64,000 bases of DNA, taken from contig NZ_CP058595.1 of NCBI RefSeq assembly GCF_013402795.1, positions 1,027,501-1,091,500 on the forward strand, written 5' to 3'. The position numbers and the translations under genes are program-made. Shown here piece by piece: positions 25,998-34,883 of this stretch (position 1 is the stretch's first letter; each line of letters begins with the position of its first letter). The notes under the pieces are model-generated. The model saw only the letters and a program-made list of their open reading frames with translations. It searched no databases and was not told where the DNA came from. Source of the stretch: Costertonia aggregata (GTDB lineage Bacteria > Bacteroidota > Bacteroidia > Flavobacteriales > Flavobacteriaceae).

Positions 25998-27578
25998 ATG
26001 CAGATAGATGACCTCATAACGACACTTTCAATTATTGGTCTGGCCAGTATTGTTTTCTATGCGATGTTTCGGGTAAGTAGGTACGCATTCATCGTTAATT
26101 TTCTGGTGCTTGGTGCGATGGTGTTTTACTTAAACAAGGAAAATGCATTGACTCTTATTGCCCTATATCTGGTTTGCCCTCTCATATTAATTAACATAGG
26201 AATGTACGTGTTCCTGCACAAAACGGATAAACCTAAAAATGGCGATAGCAAATATCAGGTCAGCTTTGCCACCACCAAAGGAAATTTCAAATTGGATAAC
26301 ATCAAACGAGGTGCATCCATAATCGGTTCCGCTGGAAGTGGTAAGACCGAAAGCGTTGTGTACGGATTTTTGAAACACTTCCAGAAAGAAGGGTTTTGCG
26401 GAATTATCCACGACTATAAGGATTTTGAACTGACCGAAATGGCGTATCCACTTTTCAAGGATAGCGATATTCCGTTTAAGGTCATTTCCTTTGATAAAAT
26501 CATCCATAGGGTAAATCCTATTGCCCCACGCTATTTAGAGAACGAGGAAAGCGTTAATGAGGTATCGCGGGTATTAATCGAGAACCTTTTAGAACAAAGA
26601 GAAAGCGGAACAACTGGCACAACAAAATTCTTTAATGATGCAGCTGAGGGATTGATTGGTGGTTTGATTTGGAAATTGAAAACTGACTATCCTAAGTATT
26701 GTACGCTACCTCATTTAATAGCCATTTATCAATTGTTGGACACCGATAGTCTTATACAGTTTTTGGAAACCAATACCACTTCACGAGCGATGGCAGATGC
26801 TTTTATTAGTGGTAAGGATTCGGATAGGCAGACCGCAGGTGTAAAAAGCACCCTGGCCAATGCGCTAAAGCGAATTAGCACACAACGCATTTTTATGGCA
26901 TTATCGGCAGATGAAGTGCCGTTAAATATAAATAGTGAAGATAATCCTGCAATCATTTCCGTAGTGAATAATCCAAAATATGAGACTTCTTATTCACCCG
27001 TAATTGCCACTATAATTCATACCATTACCAAACAAATGAGCGTACGAAATTCTAAATCATCATTCTTGCTAATGGAAGAAGCGCCTACCATTCGATTATT
27101 GAATATGCATCGCATTCCTGCAACTTTGAGAAGCTATGATATTGCCACTATCTACGTAATGCAAGATAAAATTCAGAATGATATGATGTATGGTGATAAG
27201 GCAAGTAAAGCTATTTTAAGCAATTTATCTTATCAGTTTTTCGGAAAGGTCAACGACCCAGACACAGCAAAATATTATGAGCGTTTTTTTGAAATAATCA
27301 AGGATCCAACTAAAAGTATTAGTCGTGGTCATAATCTAGATTTTGATACACGAATTACAACAGGCGAAAAGGAAATCCCCAAGATTAGAGCAAACATATT
27401 TTTTAGATTGAAACAGGGCGAGTTTATAACCTATGCCGATGGGAAAGATAAGAAGGTACAGTTTAAGTTACAATCTATCAAACGAGAACTTCCGACAGAA
27501 TCTAACCAGTTTTCTCAGGCAGATTTAGAGGCTAATTTTGAGAGGGTTTATGATGAAGTGCGGTCGATATTCAGATAA
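25998..27578 (+). CDS. Type IV coupling protein (VirD4/TraG-like ATPase)
   Basis: A 526-residue membrane ATPase. Two to three hydrophobic segments fill the first 75 residues, the Walker A motif is GSAGSGKT (110-117) and a Walker B-like segment is SFLLMEEAPTIRL. It links the relaxosome to the mating channel and pumps DNA. The gene ends the mob operon. Its last 28 bases before the stop region are duplicated 5 kb downstream, with a diverged remnant of the C terminus. Confidence 0.9.
   Translation: MQIDDLITTLSIIGLASIVFYAMFRVSRYAFIVNFLVLGAMVFYLNKENALTLIALYLVCPLILINIGMYVFLHKTDKPKNGDSKYQVSFATTKGNFKLDNIKRGASIIGSAGSGKTESVVYGFLKHFQKEGFCGIIHDYKDFELTEMAYPLFKDSDIPFKVISFDKIIHRVNPIAPRYLENEESVNEVSRVLIENLLEQRESGTTGTTKFFNDAAEGLIGGLIWKLKTDYPKYCTLPHLIAIYQLLDTDSLIQFLETNTTSRAMADAFISGKDSDRQTAGVKSTLANALKRISTQRIFMALSADEVPLNINSEDNPAIISVVNNPKYETSYSPVIATIIHTITKQMSVRNSKSSFLLMEEAPTIRLLNMHRIPATLRSYDIATIYVMQDKIQNDMMYGDKASKAILSNLSYQFFGKVNDPDTAKYYERFFEIIKDPTKSISRGHNLDFDTRITTGEKEIPKIRANIFFRLKQGEFITYADGKDKKVQFKLQSIKRELPTESNQFSQADLEANFERVYDEVRSIFR
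27545..27572 (+). repeat. Direct repeat at the end of the coupling-protein gene (copy 1)
   Basis: Twenty-eight bases starting GGGTTTATGATGAAGTGC are identical to 32519-32546. The two copies flank the cargo block that runs from the Crp-like gene to the DUF4386 gene. Confidence 0.85.
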
Positions 27579-27750
27579 GATACTACTAACAGTCAAAAGC
27601 GAAAAAGCAATTTTCTTCTTACATTTTTTAACGGATTATTTTAACTTTAGCGTCATTTATTAAGAGGTTTTTCAAGATATAAAGTTGGTTGAAAAGTATG
27701 TTTTGTTGTCATAATTAATTAACCAAAATTGAAAGTATTATTTTAAAGAT

Positions 27751-28311
27751 ATGGGCAACGCAGTAGTTAAATATTTGAACCAGAACGGCACCTATTCTAC
27801 AAACGAATTAGAGCTTTTAGAAGAAGCCCTTGAATACAAAACCTTAAACAAAAATGACTTCGTACTCAAAGCTGGCGAAATATGTGATAGTGTTGGCTTC
27901 GTTACCAATGGGTCTTTTTTCCAATACAAATATGATGATAATGGCAATACCATAGTTTCTGATTTTTACATTGAGAGTGATTGGGTCATCAATACAAAAA
28001 GTTTCACTTCACAAAAACCATCCGAGTACAATATTCAAGCTTTTAAGAAGTCTTCCATCTATTTCCTTTCCATCGAGTCCATCCACAGCTTAATTGCTAA
28101 ATCCCAGTCCTTTTTGCAAATGGGGAAAGTTTTGGAAGCGGGCAATTCGAGTAACACATTTTTTAAAGACCTTAAAGCACCTGATGATAAATATGCCTTG
28201 CTATTAAAGGAACGACCTGAAATCATCAAGAGATTTCCACAAAAGCTCATTGCATCGTATCTTAATATAACACCAGAAACCCTCAGTCGGGTTCGCAAAA
28301 GGTTAAAGTGA
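27751..28311 (+). CDS. Crp/Fnr family transcriptional regulator
   Basis: A 186-residue protein with a cyclic-nucleotide-binding-like beta barrel (about 30-115, with LKAGEICDSVGFVTNGSFF) and a degenerate C-terminal helix-turn-helix (KLIASYLNITPETLSRVRKRLK). Such short Crp-like proteins without clear cAMP-contacting residues are common in Bacteroidota. It precedes a membrane protein gene by 67 bases and may regulate the cargo block. Confidence 0.88.
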   Translation: MGNAVVKYLNQNGTYSTNELELLEEALEYKTLNKNDFVLKAGEICDSVGFVTNGSFFQYKYDDNGNTIVSDFYIESDWVINTKSFTSQKPSEYNIQAFKKSSIYFLSIESIHSLIAKSQSFLQMGKVLEAGNSSNTFFKDLKAPDDKYALLLKERPEIIKRFPQKLIASYLNITPETLSRVRKRLK

Positions 28312-28378
28312 TTTCTTGATTTCAATCAAGTGTCAGCAAGACTCATTCCATTGATATTTGTTTTTAAAAATAAATCCA

Positions 28379-29020
28379 ATGGAAAAACACTATTTCAAAA
28401 GTACAGGTATCTCACTTATTTCAGGTGCCTTGCTCATTATTCTAACAATGGTATTGCATCCTTCAGGTGGTAGCATTGAGCATATCATCAAAATTTCAAA
28501 GACCATCACCATCGCCCATTCCCTAGCCATTTTTAGTTTGCCCATATTGTTGTTTGGATTTTACGGACTTACATTAAGGTTGATGGACAAGTGGAAATTA
28601 TCCTTTCTCGGATTCATCATTATCGCTTTTGGGCTTATTGCTGCAATGTTCGCCGCATTATTTAATGGCTTGACCTTGCCGTATTTTCTAAACCGATATG
28701 CTGATAGGTTAGAACAGAATATCGAAACCTTAAAGCCTATTACAAACTTCAGCTTTGCTGTGAATGTTCCTTTGGACTACATTTTTATTATCGCCTGTTG
28801 TTTGTCTATTTTGATATATTCACTCATTATCTTATTCGAAGGCAAGATGCCAAAATGGATTGGTTACTTGGGTATTTTCATAACACTCTTCTCGATTGTT
28901 GGTGGCTTAACGGATTTTGTCTTTACCAGTTTAACAGGCTTTAGAATATTCACGTTTAGTATTGCAGCTTGGGTTTTATCGAATGGAATCTGCCTCATAA
29001 AATTTGGTAAGGAAAAATGA
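28379..29020 (+). CDS. Multi-pass membrane protein, unknown function
   Basis: From ATG 28379 (MEKHYFKSTG) the 213-residue protein has about six hydrophobic helices, the first in ISLISGALLIILTMVL and the last in FTFSIAAWVLSNGICLI. I do not recognise the family with certainty; it resembles the DUF4386-like small integral membrane proteins. It overlaps the next gene by four bases (ATGA), so translation is coupled. Confidence 0.78.
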   Translation: MEKHYFKSTGISLISGALLIILTMVLHPSGGSIEHIIKISKTITIAHSLAIFSLPILLFGFYGLTLRLMDKWKLSFLGFIIIAFGLIAAMFAALFNGLTLPYFLNRYADRLEQNIETLKPITNFSFAVNVPLDYIFIIACCLSILIYSLIILFEGKMPKWIGYLGIFITLFSIVGGLTDFVFTSLTGFRIFTFSIAAWVLSNGICLIKFGKEK

Positions 29021-29556
29021 AAATTCTAATATTCGGCGCATCTGGTTCCGGTACAACAACAATAGGAAAAGAATTCGCTAAAAGAACAGGCTATGCCCAT
29101 TTAGATGCCGATGATTACTACTGGAAGAAAACCGACCCGCCATTTCGAGTAAAAATTCCCTTAGCCGAGCGCAATACAAAACTAAAGGCGGATTTTAACA
29201 ATAATAAAAATGTAGTATTGAGCGGGTCAATGGTAAGCTGGGGAAAGGAATGGGAAACTTCTTTTGATTTGGTTGTTTTTATCGAATTGGATAGTGAAGA
29301 ACGAATACAAAGATTAAGACAACGAGAAAGGGAACGTTATGGTAGTCGGCTATTAAGTGATGAACAAATCAAGCGAAATTCTGAGGACTTTTTGAACTGG
29401 GCGAAACAATATGAAAATCCTGATTTTGAAGGAAGATCACTTAAGGTTCATAATAACTGGATAGGGCTACTAAATTGCCGAGTGATGAGAATTGATGGGT
29501 GTTTAGAGTTAAACGAAAAACTTGAAAAGATTCTGAGTAATCTCAATGCTATATGA
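29017..29556 (+). CDS. Adenylate-kinase-like P-loop ATPase
   Basis: A 179-residue P-loop protein. The Walker A motif is GASGSGTTTIGKEFA (8-22), then LDADDYYWKK and an ERIQRLRQRERERYG lid-like arginine cluster. This is the layout of small nucleoside or nucleotide kinases of the AAA_18/topology-modulation type. The phosphate acceptor is unknown. It is coupled to the upstream membrane protein gene by an ATGA overlap. Confidence 0.82.
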   Translation: MKILIFGASGSGTTTIGKEFAKRTGYAHLDADDYYWKKTDPPFRVKIPLAERNTKLKADFNNNKNVVLSGSMVSWGKEWETSFDLVVFIELDSEERIQRLRQRERERYGSRLLSDEQIKRNSEDFLNWAKQYENPDFEGRSLKVHNNWIGLLNCRVMRIDGCLELNEKLEKILSNLNAI

Positions 29557-29618
29557 TTACTTAGGAAAGCGATAGTGACTGATAGATTTTATAATTAAAT
29601 TATGACTGAATACGGACA

Positions 29619-30302
29619 TTACTTTAGTAGGACACCCAAGGAATTATATAGATTCTTGCTGCCTTTTGATGTAATAATGACCTCTCTTGAAAATTCAACC
29701 TTTTTTAGCCAGTTTTTCTGTAGCATTTTCTCTAAAAGAACTGCACCTAAATGTCCGGCGAGATGTACTCTACGTTCTGACCAATCGAGACATTGTCGTG
29801 TTAACGGTCGGCGACTTTCTACAAAACTTACTTTTGAAATATCTAGCAACGACAACCATTTCCATCCTGTTTCAGTGACAGAATATATGTTTTCAGAAGG
29901 GATTAAAAATCCTCTTTCAACCAAAGTGTCGGTCATTTTCACGCCAACATAACCTGCAAGATGGTCATAACAGGTACGGCAATACCTCACACCAATTTTA
30001 GGTGGCTCATCCAATGTGGTAGCTGACGATTTATTAGCTAAACTTGCCAATGATTCAACTACATAAGCAACTTCGGCATTTGCAAAAGAGAAGTATCTGT
30101 GTCTTCCCTGAACATCCACTTTTACAATATTACCCTTGAGTAATTTAGACAAATGGTTGCTAACAGAACTTGCAGATAAATCAGCGGTCAGTGCTAGTTC
30201 GCTTGCTGTGTATGCACGTCCGTCAAGCAAGTTCCACAGAATTTTAGCTCTTGAAGGTTCACAGAGTAATGAGGTGACTGAAATAAAATGGTTGCTTTCC
30301 AC
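29619..30302 (-). CDS. ArsR family winged-helix transcriptional regulator
   Basis: A 227-residue protein with an N-terminal ArsR helix-turn-helix (SEPSRAKILWNLLDGRAY is written here as CEPSRAKILWNLLDG, then TASELALTADLSASSVSNHL) and the wing sequence VDVQGRHRYFSFA. A C-terminal half of over 100 residues contains YCRTCYDHLAGYVGV, where two cysteines and a histidine could bind a metal or act as a redox switch. It is divergent from the ACT/OsmC genes, which it probably represses. Confidence 0.88.
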   Translation of the reverse strand: MESNHFISVTSLLCEPSRAKILWNLLDGRAYTASELALTADLSASSVSNHLSKLLKGNIVKVDVQGRHRYFSFANAEVAYVVESLASLANKSSATTLDEPPKIGVRYCRTCYDHLAGYVGVKMTDTLVERGFLIPSENIYSVTETGWKWLSLLDISKVSFVESRRPLTRQCLDWSERRVHLAGHLGAVLLEKMLQKNWLKKVEFSREVIITSKGSKNLYNSLGVLLK

Positions 30303-30331
30303 TATTCATTATAGAATGAAATATAAAGGTA

Positions 30332-30345
30332 GTAAATCTGTTTAC
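30332..30345. promoter_or_regulatory. Putative ArsR operator (GTAAA-N4-TTTAC)
   Basis: A perfect 5-bp dyad, GTAAA-TCTG-TTTAC, lies in the 67-bp region between the ArsR gene and the divergent ACT-domain gene. It directly precedes TTACTTTG, a near-match to the -7 box. The same GTAAA...TTTAC dyad (3-bp spacer) occurs before the genes at 33551 and 36332. Confidence 0.45.
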
Positions 30346-30369
30346 TTTGTGATAAATTAAAACTGGTAA

Positions 30370-30783
30370 ATGAAAGACATAGAAATTTTATTAGGGAATA
30401 AGCCCGGACAATTGGCCCTTATGGGCGAGACTTTAGGAAAAAACAAAATCAGTCTTGAAGGTGGTGGGGTTTTCAACAATGGAAAGAATAGCGTAGCCCA
30501 TTTTTTGGTGGAGGATGCCGAAAGGGCAAAAAAAGAACTAGAAAATGCTGGAATCAAAGTCATAAAAACAAGTGATGTAATCATCCAGAAACTTAGACAG
30601 GATGTACCTGGTCAGTTAGGTGCTTTTTGCAGAGAGCTCGCAGATGCCAATGTTAATATTCTGACACAGTACAGCGACCATTCCAATCAATTGATTGTAG
30701 TTGTTGATAAGTATGAGGAAGGAAAACGTATTTCTGAAGCGTGGATGAAAAAATGGTGGAACAACGATGATTACGTGATATGA
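30370..30783 (+). CDS. Tandem ACT-domain protein
   Basis: A 137-residue protein made of two ACT-like halves, each starting with a GQL segment (NKPGQLALMGETLGKNKIS at the N terminus and VPGQLGAFCRELADANVN from about residue 76). ACT domains bind amino acids or similar ligands and regulate enzymes. With no catalytic domain attached, this is probably a stand-alone ligand sensor. It overlaps the OsmC gene by four bases and is divergent from arsR. Confidence 0.82.
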   Translation: MKDIEILLGNKPGQLALMGETLGKNKISLEGGGVFNNGKNSVAHFLVEDAERAKKELENAGIKVIKTSDVIIQKLRQDVPGQLGAFCRELADANVNILTQYSDHSNQLIVVVDKYEEGKRISEAWMKKWWNNDDYVI

Positions 30784-31253
30784 AAAAACAACATAATTAT
30801 TCAGCTACCATTGAATGGACAGGAAATTTAGGCCGAGGTACTTTAAATTATCGGGCATTTGAAAGAAGCCATAGTGTTTCAGTAGAAGGCAAACCATATA
30901 TGTTGTGTTCCTCAGACCCAGCCTTTAGAGGCGATAATACAAAGTATAATCCTGAAGAACTTTTGCTGGCCTCTCTATCATCGTGCCATATGTTATGGTA
31001 TTTGCATCTGTGCGCTGAAAATGGTATTGTAGTAACCGATTATGTTGATAAAGCAAAAGGGACAATGCTTGAAAGTGTGGATGGAAGCGGTCGTTTTGAG
31101 ACAGTCAACTTATACCCGAAAGTAACTGTTCTCGAGAAGTCTATGATAAAAAAAGCAGAAATACTTCATAAGAAAGCGAATGAAATGTGTTTCATCGCTA
31201 ACTCAGTAAATTTTGAAGTGTTTCATCATCCCAAGATTTCGATAGAGGAATAA
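30780..31253 (+). CDS. OsmC family protein
   Basis: The 157-residue protein has the OsmC/Ohr fold with PEELLLASLSSCHMLWYLHLC (slightly over-long motif; the first cysteine is in SLSSCHM) and the second conserved cysteine in NEMCFIANSVNF. The two cysteines are the peroxide-reactive pair of the family, so it probably detoxifies organic hydroperoxides. It is translationally coupled to the ACT protein and under the likely control of the ArsR regulator. Confidence 0.9.
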   Translation: MKKQHNYSATIEWTGNLGRGTLNYRAFERSHSVSVEGKPYMLCSSDPAFRGDNTKYNPEELLLASLSSCHMLWYLHLCAENGIVVTDYVDKAKGTMLESVDGSGRFETVNLYPKVTVLEKSMIKKAEILHKKANEMCFIANSVNFEVFHHPKISIEE

Positions 31254-31295
31254 TAAAAAAAAATGAAATCAGGCAACCATTCTTAAATTTATTAC

Positions 31296-31313
31296 GTCTC
31301 TAATTGTAGAGAC
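31296..31313. promoter_or_regulatory. Perfect hairpin/operator upstream of the membrane protein pair
   Basis: GTCTCTA-ATTG-TAGAGAC is a perfect 7-bp dyad with a 4-bp centre, ending 23 bp before the ATG at 31337. There is no T run, so an operator or leader hairpin is likelier than a terminator. Confidence 0.45.
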
Positions 31314-31336
31314 AAACACTAAAACCAACCAAACCA

Positions 31337-31750
31337 ATGTTAGAAAACCCAAAAGTCAACATCAAAATCAAATTGGCAGCCCTTTGGGCATCTGTGACCT
31401 TTTGCTATCTCTATGGCGACTACTTTGAACTTTATACACCTGAAAAGGTGGATAGTCTTATTACTGGACAGAATATATTAGACAGTCCAACAAAACTATT
31501 GGTAGCTTCCATTATTCTGGCCATCTCTTCTGTAATGGTGGCGGCATCTGTTCTTTTAAAACCTAAAATCAACCGAATCTTGAACATCGTTTTCGGAAGT
31601 TTCTTTACGCTGATGATGCTCTTTATTGGATTCAACTCAATGACCGAATGGTATAGTTTCTATGTGTTTCTGGCCTTTGTGGAAAGCATCCTTACCTTTT
31701 TGATTGTTTGGTATGCCATTAAATGGCCAAAACAGCACGACAATGGATAA
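31337..31750 (+). CDS. Four-helix membrane protein, unknown function
   Basis: The 137-residue product has four predicted membrane helices (around residues 15-30, 55-75, 85-105 and 110-130). It may belong to the small DUF6326-like membrane proteins, but I am not sure. It overlaps the next gene by eight bases, suggesting joint translation. Confidence 0.72.
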   Translation: MLENPKVNIKIKLAALWASVTFCYLYGDYFELYTPEKVDSLITGQNILDSPTKLLVASIILAISSVMVAASVLLKPKINRILNIVFGSFFTLMMLFIGFNSMTEWYSFYVFLAFVESILTFLIVWYAIKWPKQHDNG

Positions 31751-32450
31751 AGAAAAAGCAGCAAGAAACAAAACAGCACGTCTGGGTGGATTGCTCTATT
31801 TGCTTCTCGTCATTTGTGGTTTGGTTTATCTGGTATATGTACCGTCACAATTGATTGTTTGGGATAATGCCGAAACTACATTGGTTAACATCCAGAAATC
31901 CGAGGGTTTATTCAAGATTGGAATCCTTGTGGCCATTTGTTCATTTATCATCTTTATGTTATTGCCATTGGCTTTGTATAGATTATTGAGTCAGGTAAAC
32001 AAAAAAGTCGCATTTTTAATGGTGCTGTTTGCGGTGGTCAGCGTGCCCATTTCTTTTGTAAATATTTTGAACAAATTCACGATATTGGACTTAGTTCAGA
32101 AATCTAAAGGTTCGGGTATTATTGACGTAATCCCGGCAGACCAGGTACTATTCCATCTTGAGCAGTACAGCAACGGACTTGAGGTGTTGCAGGTTTTCTG
32201 GGGACTTTGGCTTTTGCCTTTTGGATATTTGGTCTATAAATCGGGTTTTCTTCCAAAACTGCTCGGTGTATTGTTGATGGCAGGATGCTTTGGCTACTTG
32301 GTAACTTTTACTGGTGGATTTTTAGTTGAGGACTTCTCAAAAACAACTCTTTCGAGCATCATAGGTATTCCCGCTGCTCTTGGGGAAATTGGGATTGCGT
32401 TATGGCTTCTTATTTTCGGGACGAATAATATAGGGTATAAGAAAAATTAG
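31743..32450 (+). CDS. DUF4386 domain membrane protein
   Basis: From ATG 31743 (MDKEKAARNKTARLGGLLY) the protein has 235 residues and about six membrane helices. The N-terminal basic KTARLGGLLYLLLVICGL and the central PLALYRLL match the DUF4386 family, whose function is unknown. The upstream in-frame ATG at 31704 lies inside the preceding gene and is not used here. A remnant of the coupling-protein gene follows immediately. Confidence 0.85.
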   Translation: MDKEKAARNKTARLGGLLYLLLVICGLVYLVYVPSQLIVWDNAETTLVNIQKSEGLFKIGILVAICSFIIFMLLPLALYRLLSQVNKKVAFLMVLFAVVSVPISFVNILNKFTILDLVQKSKGSGIIDVIPADQVLFHLEQYSNGLEVLQVFWGLWLLPFGYLVYKSGFLPKLLGVLLMAGCFGYLVTFTGGFLVEDFSKTTLSSIIGIPAALGEIGIALWLLIFGTNNIGYKKN

Positions 32451-32463
32451 TTGATTCTACAGA

Positions 32464-32553
32464 ATTGAAAGGCAACTTCCCGATGATACCAAGCAGTTAT
32501 CTCAAGCTAATTTTGAACGGGTTTATGATGAAGTGCGGTCGATATTTAATTAG
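32464..32553 (+). pseudogene. C-terminal remnant of a coupling-protein gene
   Basis: Translated in frame, the segment reads IERQLPDDTKQLSQ-ANFERVYDEVRSIFN-stop. That matches the end of the intact coupling protein (KRELPTESNQFSQ then ANFERVYDEVRSIF) at 27578. It has no upstream partner sequence and no start. It shows that the cargo block 27579-32463 was inserted by recombination at the end of this gene, or that two related elements recombined. Confidence 0.85.
32519..32546 (+). repeat. Direct repeat at the coupling-protein remnant (copy 2)
   Basis: Identical over 28 bases to 27545-27572. It lies within the remnant and marks the right edge of the inserted cargo block. Confidence 0.85.
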
Positions 32554-32641
32554 CTTTTTATTTGACCCATAAGTTAAAAAATGGAGCAGAAGTTTTGGAT
32601 AGTTATTGCATTTAATTATTTTTCGGTCTAATTAACTATTA

Positions 32642-33457
32642 TTGATATTCAAATCCCATATTATACCTTCTCATTTATCGAAATACTTAGTCGATATAAT
32701 ATATCATAGGGATTTCCAACCAGCTCACAATAAAGATAGATACCTGCCTGACGGTACTATTAATATAGTATTTGAATTTACAGGCACACCTAAATACATC
32801 TACAAAAAAGGCACAGACGAGAAAATTCAAGAATGTAGAGACGTATGGTTCTCAGGGGTTCAAAAGAATTTTTTAACTATAAGCTCAGAAAGTGAAGAAA
32901 TGATGGTGATTGTGTTTAAACCAGGTGCTGGTTTTCCATTAATTCACAAATCAGTTTCCGAATATACAGATAAGGTGATACAGGCGGAAGGAGTTTTTGG
33001 ACCCAATATTAAGCAACTCTTTGAAACTTTAAAGGAATCCGAAAAAACTGAAGAGAAGTTTAAAATTGCAGAAAATTGGTTGGAAGAACAGTTGAGCGAA
33101 GATGATTTTTACACCAATATAATTCAATATGCCATAGACGCAATTGAAAATTCACCAACTCAAATTAATCTTAGCGAACTTTCAGATAAGTTGGGATATT
33201 CCCAAAAGCAATTTATCCAATTATTCAAAAAGTACGTAGGTATAACACCAAAACAGTTCCACAGAATAGTTCGCTTTAATGAAATTCTTACCGCAGTAGA
33301 GAATAAAGAAGAAATATCCTGGACCATAATAGCGGCAGATTGCGGATATTTTGACCAAGCACATTTTATCAAAGATTTCCAGTCTTTTTCGGGCATTAAC
33401 CCTAAAAAGTATATTAAGGATATCGAGGACTTCCCCAATTTTTTACCAGTCAAATAG
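32642..33457 (+). CDS. AraC family transcriptional regulator (TTG start likely)
   Basis: A 271-residue soluble AraC-type protein. The N-terminal domain (about 1-150) has the LPDGTINIVFEFTG segment typical of the DUF6597-type sensor. The C-terminal double helix-turn-helix shows INLSELSDKLGYSQKQFIQLF and IIAADCGYFDQAHFIKDF. The frame opens with TTG at 32642 and has no better ATG near the domain start. It lies just after the recombination scar and before a DUF1761 gene. Confidence 0.85.
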   Translation: MIFKSHIIPSHLSKYLVDIIYHRDFQPAHNKDRYLPDGTINIVFEFTGTPKYIYKKGTDEKIQECRDVWFSGVQKNFLTISSESEEMMVIVFKPGAGFPLIHKSVSEYTDKVIQAEGVFGPNIKQLFETLKESEKTEEKFKIAENWLEEQLSEDDFYTNIIQYAIDAIENSPTQINLSELSDKLGYSQKQFIQLFKKYVGITPKQFHRIVRFNEILTAVENKEEISWTIIAADCGYFDQAHFIKDFQSFSGINPKKYIKDIEDFPNFLPVK

Positions 33458-33477
33458 AACGTACTTCAAGCAGTAGG

Positions 33478-33524
33478 GTAAATTTTTTACAATTATTAAA
33501 GAGACGCTTCCCATTTCTTTGCGG
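33478..33524 (+). promoter_or_regulatory. Cargo promoter motif, copy 1
   Basis: The 20-mer GTAAATTTTTTACAATTATT (33478-33497) recurs exactly at 36264-36283. In both places it is followed after 19 bases by CTTTG, part of a -7-like box (here TTTCTTTG). The start codon at 33551 is 53 bases after the motif. The first 13 bases form the dyad GTAAA-TTT-TTTAC. Confidence 0.55.
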
Positions 33525-33550
33525 TGTATTAATCATTAAATCAAATTTTT

Positions 33551-33958
33551 ATGGAAACAATGTACATTAATCATATCGCAGTAGTAGTATGTGCGATATC
33601 AAACCTAGTAGTAGGTGCCCTATGGTATAGTCCGGCACTTTTCTATAAAGCGTGGAAAAAGGAAAATGGACTAACCGACGAGGATTTCAAAAACATCAAT
33701 ATGGGAAAGATGTATGGCATAAGTTTTATACTGGCTCTTATTATGTCTTACAATATGGCGTTTTTTCTTGGCGATTCAGAAACTGACTGGGTTTGGGGAA
33801 TTACCGCAGGGTTCTTAACTGGTTTTGGATGGTGTGCTATGATTTTCGCAGCTATTGGCTTGTTTGAAAAGAAATCGTGGAAATACATTCTAATCAATAG
33901 CGGATATATTATCGTTTACTTTACATTAATAGGTTTCATTCTTGGAATCTGGAGATAA
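33551..33958 (+). CDS. DUF1761 domain membrane protein
   Basis: A 135-residue protein with four membrane helices, starting with HIAVVVCAISNLVVGALWYSP and containing a central ISFILALIMSYNMAFFLG segment. This matches the DUF1761 family, of unknown function. The gene is preceded by the shared cargo promoter motif and followed by a TolB-like gene after 7 bases. Confidence 0.85.
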   Translation: METMYINHIAVVVCAISNLVVGALWYSPALFYKAWKKENGLTDEDFKNINMGKMYGISFILALIMSYNMAFFLGDSETDWVWGITAGFLTGFGWCAMIFAAIGLFEKKSWKYILINSGYIIVYFTLIGFILGIWR

Positions 33959-33965
33959 TACAATT

Positions 33966-34883
33966 ATGAAAAAGACACTTTATTTTATTCTAGCAACTAC
34001 ATTCAGTTTAGGGTGTAGTGCGCAACAGAAAATTGCATATAATGTTCTAGAGGATGCAGCAACTCAAGATTACGAAATCTACGTAATGGATACTGAAGGG
34101 AACAATAGTAAGAACATTTCCAATTCTAAATCTGTAGATTGGGTATATGATAGCTTTGGCGATAAAATTTACTTCCTTTCTGATAGAGGTGAATGCTTCC
34201 GGTGCTTCTATCTATATGAGATGGATTCTAATGGGAATAACCTCAGAAAAATTACAGATTTTAAATTGGGAGATAGCTGGTTAAGCACAAGAAACGAAGG
34301 AAAGGAATTTATAGTAAAACCTGCCGAAGCGGAAGATGCATCATTCTACATTATTGATTCTAAGGGAACAATAATAGAAAAAATAAAAGTTGATTTAACC
34401 TATGCAAATGACCCAACCTTTTCACCAAATGGAGAGAAGATAGTTTTTAGAGGTAGCGATAAAAAATCACCGAGAGAACTTGGTTTTACAGACGCATTGT
34501 ATGTAATGGATTTATCGTCAAAAAAGATGAAAAAAATCACTTCTCATCCTGATGAAAATGCTGGAAAGCAGTGGACAGGTTATTTGGCAGCAGCACCCAG
34601 ATGGAGAGCAGATGGCAAAATATCTTTTGCCTCAAAGAGAGACAACAATTATGATATTTATATCATTAATCCTGACGGTACTGAAATGACATCAGTAACA
34701 CCACTTGAGAATAACCAAGTTTATCATCATTGGAGTGCCGATGGAGAATTAATCTTTGAAGCTTCAATGAACAACCACAATGGCTATGAGCTATATAAGA
34801 GGACAAAAGATGGCAAAACTGTCCAACTAACGGAAGACAAAACAGAACAGTATGCACCGGTATTCGTTAACTCAAAGAAGTAA
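33966..34883 (+). CDS. TolB/PD40-type beta-propeller lipoprotein or periplasmic protein
   Basis: From ATG 33966 the product has 305 residues. The N terminus is a signal peptide with a possible lipobox (TFSLGCSAQ). The rest consists of PD40 beta-propeller blades, for example YEIYVMDTEGNN, LYEMDSNGNN, DPTFSPNGEKIVFRGSD and YDIYIINPDGTEM. Such proteins form protein-binding propellers in the periplasm; the partner is unknown. It overlaps the next gene by one base. Confidence 0.85.
   Translation: MKKTLYFILATTFSLGCSAQQKIAYNVLEDAATQDYEIYVMDTEGNNSKNISNSKSVDWVYDSFGDKIYFLSDRGECFRCFYLYEMDSNGNNLRKITDFKLGDSWLSTRNEGKEFIVKPAEAEDASFYIIDSKGTIIEKIKVDLTYANDPTFSPNGEKIVFRGSDKKSPRELGFTDALYVMDLSSKKMKKITSHPDENAGKQWTGYLAAAPRWRADGKISFASKRDNNYDIYIINPDGTEMTSVTPLENNQVYHHWSADGELIFEASMNNHNGYELYKRTKDGKTVQLTEDKTEQYAPVFVNSKK

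Noticed and set aside
29602-29952. A 116-codon plus-strand frame
   Set aside because: It is antisense to the clear ArsR gene at 29619-30302 and has no domain features.
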